From NCBI GenBank assembly GCA_021234155.1, contig JAJEKV010000073.1:184001-248000 (forward strand): DNA of 64,000 nucleotides. Direction: 5' to 3'. Shown piece by piece: positions 54,418 through 64,000 of this stretch. The stretch comes from Isoetes taiwanensis. Taxonomy: Eukaryota; Streptophyta; Lycopodiopsida; Isoetales; Isoetaceae. The notes under the pieces were generated by a model. That model worked only from the letters and a program-made list of their open reading frames with translations, was not told the origin of the DNA and searched no databases. Both the position numbers and the translations under genes were made by a program. Positions within the stretch are counted from its first letter, which is position 1. Each line of letters begins with the position of its first letter.

Positions 54418-55702
54418 TCCCAATCCCTTTTTCTTTTCTTTTTCCTATATCTCGCATTTCACTTTTCCTCTTTTTCTCCACATATTGTCCTTTTGTCTTT
54501 TCTCTTGCATGTTTCCTTCTTTTACATCCCCTTCTCTTCCCTTTTCCTCTTCTTTTTTTCGATGGCCTTTTTCCCTTCCATTTTCCTCATTTCTCCACCT
54601 TTCCCTCTTTTCCTTTTTCCATGCCACTTTTCCCATTTCTTTCCCCCTCCCTTTCCCTTTTCCTTTGCCTTTGCCTTGTCTTTTCCCCATCCTTTTGTTC
54701 TTCCACTTTCTCCCGTGCTTATTTTCTCTTCATTTTTTCGTATTCTCCCACCCTTTCCCTCTTTCTTTTTTGCGTGCTCTTTTCCACTCCCTTTTTCTTT
54801 TCTCCTTCCCTTTTCCCATGCCTTCTTTCTCTTCTCTTTTGCCCTATTCTCACCCTTTCCCTCTTCCCCTTTTCATCGTTCCCTTCCCTCCCCTTTTCCT
54901 TTTTCTCGTGTACTTTCCCCCTTTCTTGCTTTTCTATTCCACTTGCCTTTTCCCATGCCTCTTTTTTTCCTTCCCTTTTTTCCCATTATTTTCCTTTTTT
55001 CATGCTCGTTTTTCCTTCCCTTTTCCTCCTTTCCTCACCCTTTCTCTCCCCTTTTCCCGTGCCATCTTTCCTTTCTTTTCTTCTTTCCCTTTTTATTTTC
55101 CCTTTTCGTTTTCCTTTTTCCATTTCCTTCTCCCTTTCCTCGCCCTTTCCCTTTTCCCCTTTTTTCTGTGTCATTTTTCCATTATCCTTCTCCCTTCCTT
55201 TTTTTTCCCTTCTCTTTTCCTTTTCCCATGCCATTTTTCCCTTTGTGTGACCCTTTTTCCCATGCACTCTTGCCCTTTATGCCATTTTGCCCTTTTCATC
55301 ACACCCTCTTCCCCATGCACTCTTTCTCTTTTTCCCATGCCCCTTCTACCTTTTCCCCTTTCCATCTGCTTTTTCCATCTCAACCATCGTTTCATTTTTC
55401 TTTTCCCTTTCCCTTTTACCATGCCATTTTGCCTTCCCTTTTCCCCTTTTACCACCTTCTCCCCTATCCCCTTTTGTCCGTGCCCTTTTTTCCTTTCCCT
55501 CTTCCCCTTCTTCTTGTGCCCTTTTCCCCTTCCCTTTCCCCCTTTCCTACTCCCTTTCCCCTTTCCCTTTCTCTTTCCCTTTTCTTTTCTCTTTCCCTTT
55601 CTCTTTTTCGATGCCATTTTTCCCTTCTCTCTCTGCCACCTTTTCTTGTTCCCCTTTTTCCCTTTCCTTATTATCTTTTCCTCATCCTTTCCCTCTTCTG
55701 CA
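54418..55702. repeat. Polypyrimidine block 1
   Basis: About 1.28 kb consisting almost only of C and T on the plus strand, with recurring CCATGCC/CGTGCC interruptions every several dozen bases. Recurrent phrases (ttccttcccttttcctcctttcc, caccctttccctc, ttttcccatgcc) indicate a degenerate minisatellite. Because stop codons need purines, all plus frames stay open (over 440 codons). They are not genes. Confidence 0.95.
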
Positions 55703-55709
55703 ATAGGTA

Positions 55710-58700
55710 CAGGGCCGAGTTGTTCAACAGCATTTGGAGGCATCACAGGTGGAGGTTTCACAGGCGAAATGATTATGGGCCGGTACTTCGATCATGATGA
55801 AAATCTTGGACTCCATGGAACAATCTAGAAAGGAAGCGGAGCGAGCAAGAAAAGAAAACATCGGTATAGCAGTCTCAAATGCTAAAAAATTTTTCAAGGT
55901 ATGAGCGAGTCTCTACTATCTTTGAAACATGAGAACTATGAGTTAAAACCCAAGTAGCAAGCATGGCGGTGGCGCCATTGGAACCAAAAAGACTCACGAA
56001 AATGTGACGAACAATCTCAACTATTTGCGCGGTGAAGCGAGCAATGAGGGTTTTCAAGAAGCAATAGATACATTGAATGATAAATTGGAGCAGCTCACCG
56101 ATATGCACGCGGCGGGAACTCAAGGCGAATAATCTCGGGGATAGCGGACCGCGAAAAAAAGACAATGAGAACACTACAAAAGCGTACAACAATTTATGGC
56201 TGAAAAGATGCAAATACAAGTAGAGATGTGGATGCATACAGCGTTGGAAAGAAAGGGAAGGTACCCGCAACATATTGGTGAAGTGTGCAAGCAAAGGAGG
56301 CTAAAGGCGCAGGGTTATCTGACGATCTTTGCTAAGGGGCAATACATTTGGGTAAATGATGACTTGACTAAAATTCAGTTTCACAAAGGAAAGATGACAT
56401 CTTAAAGATGAAGGAAGCCGGGCATCGGAAAGCGTGCATACTTGGAGAGGAGGTAAAGGCGGTGATAGAAGAGGCATAGCAAAATATCATTTGCCGAGGT
56501 TAGCTTGTTGGAACATAAATACATTAAAAATAGTAAGATATTTACCATGTCGGAAGTATTAGATAATGTTGATATAATTTTTTCTTGGAAACATGTGAAC
56601 ATGAGGAAAAAAAAAGGTCTGCCAGATATTTTTGGTTTTACTCTGTTACGTGTTTGGAACAATAAGGGATGGAGGCTTAAAAAGTTTTGGAGGTATAGCT
56701 TGCTATGCTAGGAAGGAAATTGTGCATGCAATAGAGGTGCTAAGGCATAAAGGCATCACCACAGAATATTTGGATTGAGCTGGCTGGTAGGACAGGCCAA
56801 AATATATGTTCTTGGCTGTTATTTTTCAGGATTCACCGATTGTATGATAAAGGGGATCTTGATAGGGGACGACCCATTTTTCCACTTAGGCGGGGATATT
56901 CCGCAATCGAGTAGAGCGGGGAAGTTTTGCTAATGGGGGATTTTAATGGGCGACTTGGTAACAACCAAGCGGCATTGGTAAGCCCGGATGGGAAGGAGGA
57001 GTGGTTGGAGATGATGGATAATGGTGAGCTTTGAGGAACCGGGTGGAATAGGACATCGGCGACTTGGTGAAATGGCCAACTCCGCAAGGCGGCATGTCCC
57101 CGCATATGTGTAGTGGTTTTGACATGGTAATTTTCAATGGCACAACAAGATATCGAGATCGGGTAAATGCACGTAAAAGGCAAGCGTGGTAGACTATGTC
57201 ATTGCTAAACCTTCCTTTGGAGAACATATTGTTAGCATATCTATTGGGGACGAGAATGAAAATTCGGACCATGTCCGATATTTGTTGAAATAAGGGTGCA
57301 ATTGCAGGGCGTGCAGCGGGTTGAAACGACAAAAAAACGAAAGATGCAGCTGAGATATGATAAGGCGGAGAGATACAGCGATATGTGCGAGGAGAAAGTT
57401 AAGGCTCTAGTATGGCGAACTCATTCGGGGAGATAAGTGATGTGTTGACTAATATTTTGCTTCAATCAGCAGACAGTTGTTTTGTCTCATATCGCCAAAG
57501 GATGGGATTGCCCTGCAATGGCTGGTTTGACATGGAATGCAAGCGACAGCGGGAAAAATTCAAATCATCACATGGAGCAGCTAAGGCACGGGGAAAGAAA
57601 GGAGTATATTTAGATGATAAAAACAAAAGAGAGTGTATCTATACTGGGGAAACATGGGGCGATGGTAAAAAGAATTGTTGGTGGACCCAAAAAATTTGAA
57701 GGCGACTCAAACCTTTGAAAAAATGCGGATAGTGAATTTGAGTAGAGATGCTTATGGCGCATGTCGCGCCAAGCTTTATGATGTGCCCGGAGGCAAAAGA
57801 TGGCAGATGACCACGGATACTATAGCGGATATCCGACATTCATAGAGGATGTCGGGGGCTCAAGAGACTTGCTAATGGCAAATGGCTGATGCTTGTGGTC
57901 TCATGGCGGAACTACTTAAATGGGCGGGAAGCAGTTGAAAATAAGTTGGCGGATATGTTTAATATAGCTTTGATGGATGGCTTCCTGCGAGCGTGGCAAA
58001 TGCGAGGATTGTACCATTGCACAAGTCGGGGGATAAAAAGATCGAACAACTACCGCACTATCATGGTGGCGGCTTGTATGCAAAGCTGTTTGCATCTATT
58101 ACGGAAGCAAAGGTGAGTATGTGGGCGGAAGACCATAATGTCGAGGCGATTGGGACAGGTAGTTTTAGGCCCAAGAAGTCCACGACTGATCCTTGATTAC
58201 TCTCGAGGGCCATGATGGACTCAGTGGTGGGGAAAAGGAAACCGTTATCGCTATATTTGTGGACTTTAGCAAGGCTTTTCGATATGGTAAATAGAGAAAA
58301 TTTGAGACATAGGATGGTGGATCTTGGTATCGGGAAGGAGCTCAGGCATCACGGTGGGGGGTACTTTATGATAAGGTACTTGTGAAATTGTCATCTCCTT
58401 TTGTTGAATTTTGTAGCCGAGGTAGCAGAGAGCAATATGGGTGTGAAGCAGGGGTGCCCCTTATCACCTCACGCTATTTGGGTTATTCATAGACCCGGTT
58501 GGAAGAATGGATGGCTTACATGGGAGATGGCACACCTTTGTATGGATATGTTCTCGGGGCTCCCTCTTGTATGCCGATGATGTCGTTTTGTTATCCGGAG
58601 CATACAAGGGATGCAAAGACACTTAGATCACGATTAGCGACGTGCGATGTCGGGGTATGCGGTGAATATGGATAAGACCAAAGTTGTGGTATTTGGGGCA

Positions 58701-59700
58701 AGTAAGACTGATCACATTCAACTACATTATGGGCAAACACGTAGAGGTGGTAGATAACTATAAATATCACGGGGTGAGCGTGAGATAAGAGCCCCAAGCT
58801 GGAATAGCGGAGTTGAGCATAGAGTGAATCGCGGGCTTAAAAGGCACTATATGCTATGCAAAAAAAAGCGTGCACGGAGGTATGGAATTTTGAGATGAAG
58901 CGCATGTTATCTACAAGGTATTGGAATTTTTAAACTATTTGTGCTATATGGGTGTGAAGTCCGGGGGCGAGGCCTTGCTAATGACAAGCTGGAAAAAGTA
59001 GAAAAGATGCAAAGAAATTTTTCACTCTAGGCTAGGTACCAAAATGCAAACACCATACGATATGATGTTGGCCGAGAATGTGGGAGGATGATGCCACTTG
59101 AAGTACAGAAGCACTTTCTTGAGACTCTTTTGCTATATGTGTAAGGTTATATATGAGTTGCCAATCAATAGTCTACCACGACTTGCTCTAGAAACAAAAA
59201 ACAAGGGTTGGTATGCAGACATTGAGAGATGGCTTATAAAATGGGGATGAGTATTCATGATTTAGAAGTACATAGGGAAAATATAGAGGGATGGGTCAGG
59301 GATAGCTTTTCGACATAAGTCATGGAGGTGTGCCGGCCCGTGAAGAAAGAGTATTCTGATTACATATGAATCCTTCCATGCGAGGCGACACGTTACCTTG
59401 GGAATTATCGATTAAAATATGACAAGCGATTGCGGAGTTGATTGAGCTCTCATCACACAGGGGTAGAGATTGGAAGATGAAGCCAAATATTGCACATGAC
59501 ATTAGGCATTAAACAGGGTGTGTGATGGAAGGTGGTAGAGGGCCGAGGCTCACGTCTTGATTTCTGTCGAGGCATATTGAGGCATCAGGACTCAAGCATG
59601 GGATTTTGGCTACTTAACCCGGCAGTGATTTCTTCTCATATCCGGGGATCATGTATTGGGGTGCATTGTTGATATTAGGGGCCTTGCGAGGGCGACCTAT
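55710..59700 (+). mobile_element. Non-L1 LINE, heavily decayed (LINE-4)
   Basis: On the plus strand: 56196-56405 has KGRYPQHIGEVCKQRRLKAQ and KGQYIWVNDDLTKIQFHKGK, perhaps an ORF1 end. Endonuclease traces are NVDIIFSWKHVN (56555), GGIACYARKEI-like (56690) and VLLMGDFNGRLGNNQ (about 56930). WFDMECKRQREKFK (57520) is a linker block. RT traces are IVPLHKSGDKK (58000), NNYRTIMV, WAEDHNV, SFRPKKSTTDP (to 58196), VKQGCPLSPH (58443) and LYADDV (about 58567). It is parallel in layout to LINE-3 and probably related. Every frame is broken. Confidence 0.75.
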
Positions 59701-59861
59701 TGAAACAACATGCGATTAGAGATAAGGTAGAAGGCCAGTGTATTATTCTCGGGAGGATCTGCTTGGATGATCATTTTATGATTTTGAAGGCAATATGTAA
59801 GCGTCTCATAGACACGGCGGTCACCGAAGGCGAAATAATAAATTTCATTTCATTTCATTTC

Positions 59862-60113
59862 ATTTCCCTTTTTTCACCGGTGTTTTTTTTTCCTTCCCCC
59901 TTCCCCCTTCCTTTTGCCTTTCCCCTTCCCCTTCCCTTTTCCTTTCCCTTTTCCAAAGCTATTTTCCCCTTCCATTTTCCCCTTTTCCCATCCTTTCTCT
60001 CTTTCTCGTTTTCCCATGCTGTTTTTCTCCTCCCTTTTTTTCCGTGCCTTTTTGCTCTTCACTTTCTCCCTTTCATTATCCCTTTTTCCTTTTCCTTTCT
60101 CCCTTAAGAGATC
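59862..60113. repeat. Polypyrimidine block 2
   Basis: About 250 bp of C/T-rich sequence of the same phrase type as block 1, preceded by four ATTTC units (59842-59866). The sequence that follows (60145-60200) matches the sequence after block 3. Confidence 0.93.
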
Positions 60114-60144
60114 CATCCCAATCATGGTAATATGTAGTGGCGAA

Positions 60145-60260
60145 ATAAATCTCGACCTTTGGATGCAATCAAATGATCTTAGCCATTCAAATTAGGGCTT
60201 GATCCAAGACGGTATAATGCCCTGTGTTGCTGAGCATAGCTAGGAACTGTAAATGATATA
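60145..60260 (+). repeat. Tail-head junction between polypyrimidine blocks
   Basis: 60145-60200 (aataaatctcg, ggatgcaatca, aaattaggg) is a copy of 62123-62181. It runs directly into 60207-60260 (ggtataatgccctgtgttgctgag), which resembles the Helitron-like head at 54354-54400. So the order here is block, tail, head, block. Confidence 0.7.
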
Positions 60261-60321
60261 CTGGAGCAATTCTTAAATGGATTCGCGTTCTTAAAATTAG
60301 ATAATCAAGAGCATTCGACCA

Positions 60322-62085
60322 CATTTTCCATTTCCCCTTAGCTTTTCTCTTTTCTTTTTGCCTTTTTCTACTTTTTTTTTTCTATTTTCCCCTTGCCCCT
60401 TTTCCCTTTTTACATTTTCCAATTTACCTTTTTCTTTTTCCATTATTCCATTTCCCCTATTTCTCTTAACTCTTTTTTGCTTCCCCATTTTTCCTTTTCT
60501 ATTTTCACCTTCTCTTTTCTCCAATTTGTGCCCTTTCCCTGTGCCCTTTCCCCCCTCCCTTCTCCCATTTTCCTCTTCCCGTTTTCCTCGTGCCCTTTTT
60601 TCCAAGTTTTTTCTTCCCCTTTCCCCTTTCCTTTCCCTTTTCCTTCTCCCCACCTTTTCTTTTTTCCCTTTTTCCCTTCCCTTTTCCTCCTTTACCCAGC
60701 CTTTCCGTCTTCCTTTTTTTCTAGTGCCCTTTTCCCCTTCCTTTCCCCCCTCCCTTTTTCTTTTCCCTCTTTTCTTTTCCCTTCCTCTATGTCCATTTTT
60801 CCTTCAATTTTTCCTTCTCTCACCCTTTCCCTTTTTTGCCATGTCCCTTTTCTCTTCTATTTTCCCATGCTGTTTTCTGTTCCTCTTTTCCCCTTTCTTC
60901 ACCTTTTCCCACCTCCCCCTCCTCTTCCCTTTATTTTCCGCTCCTCTTTTCCCCTTTCTTCACCTTTTCCCACCTTACCCCCTCCTCTTCCCTTTGTGCC
61001 TTCTCTTTTTCTTTTTCTATTTTGCTCTTCCTTTTCGTTCACATCCCCTTTCTATTTTTCGATTTTACCCCCATTTTTTCCCTTTCACCTTTTTCCATTT
61101 GTTTTTTCCCCTTTTTTCATGTTTTTTTTTTTCATTTTCCCCCTCCTCGCTTTTCCCTTTTTCTTTTTTTCCCCTCTCCTTTTCACATTTCCTTTTTTCT
61201 TTTACCTTTTTTTATTTTCCTTTTCTCCCATCCCATACCCTTCGCTTCCCTTTCCCCCTTCCCCTTTTTCTTTTCCTTTCTTTTTTACCAATGGCCTTTT
61301 TCGCTTACCTTTTCCTCCTCTCCAGACCCCTTCTCTCTTCAACTTTTTTCTTTGCCCTATTTTCCTTTCATTTTTCTCCCTTCGCCTCCTTTTTCTTTTC
61401 TTTTTCCCTTTCTTTTTTCTCATGTTCTTTTTTCCCTTCCCTTTATTTCTCTTCCCCTTTCTACAGTGCCATTTGTTCCTTCCCTTTGCCCACCCTTTCC
61501 CTCTTCCTTTCTTCTCGTAGTCTTTTTCTTTCCCTTTCCTCCCTCCTTTGTTCTTTTCTTTTTCCCTTTTCCCCTTTCCTCCCTCGTTTCTCTCTTCCTT
61601 TTTTTCGCTTCTCTTTTCCTTCTTTTCTCTTCCTCTTTTTCCCATGCCCTTTTTCCCTATTCCCTATCCCCTTTTTCCTTTTTCCTTTTCCATCCCTTCT
61701 TCCCTCCTTTTTTCTATTTCCTTTTTTTTTGTGTCCTTTTTCCCTTCCTTTTTTCTCCTTTCCCACATTTTTCCTCTTCCCCTTTCCCACTGTCCCTTTT
61801 CGCTCCCTCCTCCTCCCCCTTTTTCTTTCATTTTCCCTTCTCCTTTTCCCTTCCCTTCTATCTACCCTTTTCCTCATTCCCTTTTTCCCTTCCCTTTTAC
61901 TCCTGTCATCACCCTTTCCCTCTTTATCTTTTTCGTAGTGTCCTTTTTTTCCTTTCTTTTCTCCCTTTCTTTTCCTTTCCCTTTTTCGTGCTCTTTTCCA
62001 TTTCCTTTTCCCTTTTACCCATGCCTTTTTGCCTTTCACTTTGCCCTTTTCTCCTCCCTTTTCCTTTTCCCTTTCCTCTTCAAAC
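60322..62085. repeat. Polypyrimidine block 3
   Basis: About 1.76 kb, C/T-rich on the plus strand with the same phrases as block 1. A local direct duplication is seen (ttttcccctttcttcacctt at about 60886 and 60946). Long open frames on both strands (over 500 codons plus-strand; Lys/Arg/Glu/Gly-rich on minus) are artefacts. Confidence 0.95.
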
Positions 62086-62122
62086 ATTAGAGCATGGCCA
62101 TTTATGGTGGTGGAAACTCGTG

Positions 62123-62181
62123 CAATAAATCTCGGTCTTCGGATGCAATCAGATGATGTCAACCATCCAAATTAGGGTTTG
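62123..62181 (+). repeat. Shared tail motif after block 3
   Basis: A match to 60145-60200 with several substitutions. It is followed by aactttataatataagatagg, which read in reverse starts TCTTATATTATAAAG and could be another Helitron-type 5' end in the minus orientation. This is weak support. Confidence 0.55.
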
Positions 62182-62189
62182 CTTCATGA

Positions 62190-62785
62190 CATACGCTAAA
62201 ACTTTATAATATAAGATAGGCTAGAATTGAGTTTTTAAGAAAGTAACATTGAATTGTGATATGGTCTATGGGGTATGGGATAAAGCCTGGAAATGTTGGG
62301 ACCCATTGGGTAACGATTTCCTTGAAGGATCTGCCCTTTTGGTATGTTGGTTATCACTAAAGGTGCTAGTACGTAACAAATTGAATTGAATTGCTTATTA
62401 GGTGTACAAACTATAATATTATCGTTGATAAAGTTATTTTGAAGCTTTGATGTCTATTGTATTGATTGAGGGTTCATGCACGTTGTGGGCCTATTGGACA
62501 GTAAGTTCCATAAAATAAAATTGTGGTTGAATTTCAGAGTCTGCTTTGGCTACTTCAGTAGTTGCATATAAACTTTAACCTTTTCTTTTGAACCTTTCCT
62601 TCCAAACTGAAGAAATCTTGTGTTATTTGCCTTAGGGTATTTGAAGATGTTCGTTTTCTACTTCCTTTCATTTTCTAATCCAAAAACTTTGTTATGAAGA
62701 ATTGTCTTGTACTTTTGTCCATTTAAACCTTTACGTTAAGTGTTCTAAAAAGATTAGTTTGAGACATCTATTATTACTGTAGCAT
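62190..62785. other. No recognisable gene
   Basis: AT-rich intergenic sequence. I see no open frame, repeat or structural RNA that I can support. Confidence 0.45.
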
Positions 62786-63850
62786 AATATTTTTTTTGAT
62801 TGAAGGATGGTATTATATTTATATTTAAAAGGAGAACAAAATTGACTACTTATATGGGGAGTGTCCACCCAAACTAGCCCTCATACTTAAAGGCTTAAAG
62901 ACTAGATATACCAATTACCAAGGCTGAAGATGCCATATGGTAAGTGGGCATAGTTTTAAATTGTTCAACTGTTAAAGAAAGAAGTTCTAGAACTGAAAAA
63001 CAGAAGTTAAAACCTCTGCGCATAGGTGACAGAGATTAACAAAATTTTGAGTTATCATCATCATCTTGCCGGGTTTCCCTAAAGGTCAATCGTAAAGAGA
63101 AGCCAAACCGGCCTCAAGGGATCCCGTCCCCTTGTGATTATGGTCATCTTGCAGTAGAGACATGGAGAGATTCTTGATTTGGCAAAATTGTATTTCCCAG
63201 CTGCATCCGTGGTAACGACATGTAAATTCCCTTTTCGGATCAGTTCAAGAGCCATGCTGGCAGTACATACCACAATCTTCTTCAAAGTGATGAAGGAGCG
63301 ACTGTCGAAAAATCGCAGTTCCATTTCTGAATGTCTTCATACTTCTTATTTGGGAAAGTGATCCGGCTACGCCATGAGAAAGAATTTTTCCGCAAGATAG
63401 AAGAACTTATGAGTTGATTTTGTAAATCCAAGATACATCATAGTTGGTTTGAGAGAGAATGGCTTGTGGCCATATTATTTCATTGCAGAACACCAGCTTG
63501 TTTCTGCCTTTCCATATTCTCCATAGAAGAATGTAAAAGCTCCAATGTCTAGGGGAGACTGGTATAAAGAAGTCGGCTGTTTTAACCTGTCAAAAGATAG
63601 ATTGGTTTTGAAGAGCTTAGGATGAGATTTCAATTGTCCATTGGGGACCAAAAACATGATCTCAATCCCGGGGGGTTCACCTCTATATAAGGGGCATATG
63701 GCATGTGCGTGCATCATTCGGCAACAACCAGTTAACCAGCCCCAGTGTACATGGAAGCCAATTTTTACTGGTATATACTCACACAATTATTGTGGAGCTT
63801 ATCCTGCTGCCTTATGGCAGACAAAGTGGAGGACACGTATACCCCTATCT
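62785..63850 (-). mobile_element. L1-type LINE 3' fragment
   Basis: The minus-strand frame at 63475-63786 reads MMHAHAICPLYRGEPPGIE, then FFYGEYGKAETSWCSAMK. It parallels the zinc ribbon (C-x2-C...H) and the following 'W-IWKAR-K' segment of plant L1 ORF2, with substitutions. The 3' end is a T run on the plus strand (62790-62798) followed by gattgaaggatgg, similar to the LINE-1 3' end at 31044. A second frame at 63079-63324 has no recognised motif. Confidence 0.6.
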
Positions 63851-64000
63851 ATACAGCTGACCCTCCATAGAAACCCCTATGTATACGGTCCCATACTGTC
63901 GAAGAATCATACCCGATTCCATACTTTTACACCCAGTCTAAGCACTTCTTGCCCTACCCTTAACCTTATTTTTTCGCCCATTTTTCATTCATGTATCCTA
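63851..64000. other. No recognisable gene
   Basis: A short stretch with repeated ctatctatacagc/cctatgtatacggtcc-like phrases. Nothing identifiable before the window ends. Confidence 0.4.

Noticed and set aside
54409-55828. Overlapping 447-462 codon Phe/Ser/Pro/Leu-rich frames that look like membrane proteins, and Lys/Glu/Gly-rich frames on the other strand
   Set aside because: They exist only because polypyrimidine sequence lacks stop codons. All three plus-strand frames are open at once and there is no domain.
60358-62162. Frames up to 526 codons on the plus strand and 233 codons on the minus strand
   Set aside because: Same artefact in polypyrimidine block 3.

Overview
The window looks like transposon-dense nuclear DNA of a land plant. 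Supporting signs are initiator-Met-tRNA primer sites (TGGTATCAGAGC), a TRIM retroelement, Tat-like Ty3/gypsy and L1-type elements, and fragments of a PLS-type PPR gene, an SSU72 phosphatase gene and an aldo-keto reductase gene. A non-seed plant (fern, lycophyte or bryophyte) is my guess from the PPR style and the MULE/methyltransferase content; it is not proven. No complete, ordinary host gene is visible. Almost everything recognisable is a mobile element, often one inside another. || Layout: 1-7.3 kb holds retroelement scraps, a foldback element, an aldo-keto reductase exon and long blank stretches. 7.56-19.31 kb is one nearly complete Tat-like Ty3/gypsy element on the minus strand, framed by a perfect 5-bp duplication (CTTAG). 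Its 5' LTR is split by a 3.27-kb mosaic insertion that carries a large foldback plus PPR and SSU72 fragments. 19.3-31 kb holds eroded LTR-retrotransposon pieces on the plus strand (gag near 24 kb, RT/RNase H/integrase near 28-29.7 kb), SINE-like repeats, LINE scraps and a neat 454-bp TRIM element. 31.0-34.8 kb is a 5'-truncated L1-type LINE on the minus strand, abutting a plus-strand exon of an unrecognised gene (34.8-35.2 kb). 36.05-48.65 kb is a second L1-type LINE on the plus strand, split by an 8.45-kb DNA transposon. 50.2-54.3 kb and 55.9-59.7 kb are two decayed non-L1 LINEs on the plus strand. 54.4-62.1 kb also contains three blocks of almost pure polypyrimidine. 62.8-63.85 kb is another LINE 3' end on the minus strand. 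|| The most interesting object is the DNA transposon at 38767-47216. It has a 9-bp target duplication, imperfect terminal inverted repeats, and two divergent genes separated by a repeat-rich intergenic region. The minus-strand gene is a Mutator-like transposase: WRKY/GCM-type Zn finger, DDE core and SWIM finger, now with frameshifts. The plus-strand gene ends in a prokaryote-style beta-class DNA amino-methyltransferase domain. Its motif order is IV then I; motif I is DLFAGTGS and the motif IV position reads DFPT. A ParB-like DGNHR motif lies upstream, separated by frame breaks. A eukaryotic MULE carrying a ParB/methyltransferase-like partner gene is the best candidate here for an undescribed system: a transposon that may mark or protect its own DNA. 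All reading was by eye; no database search was run.
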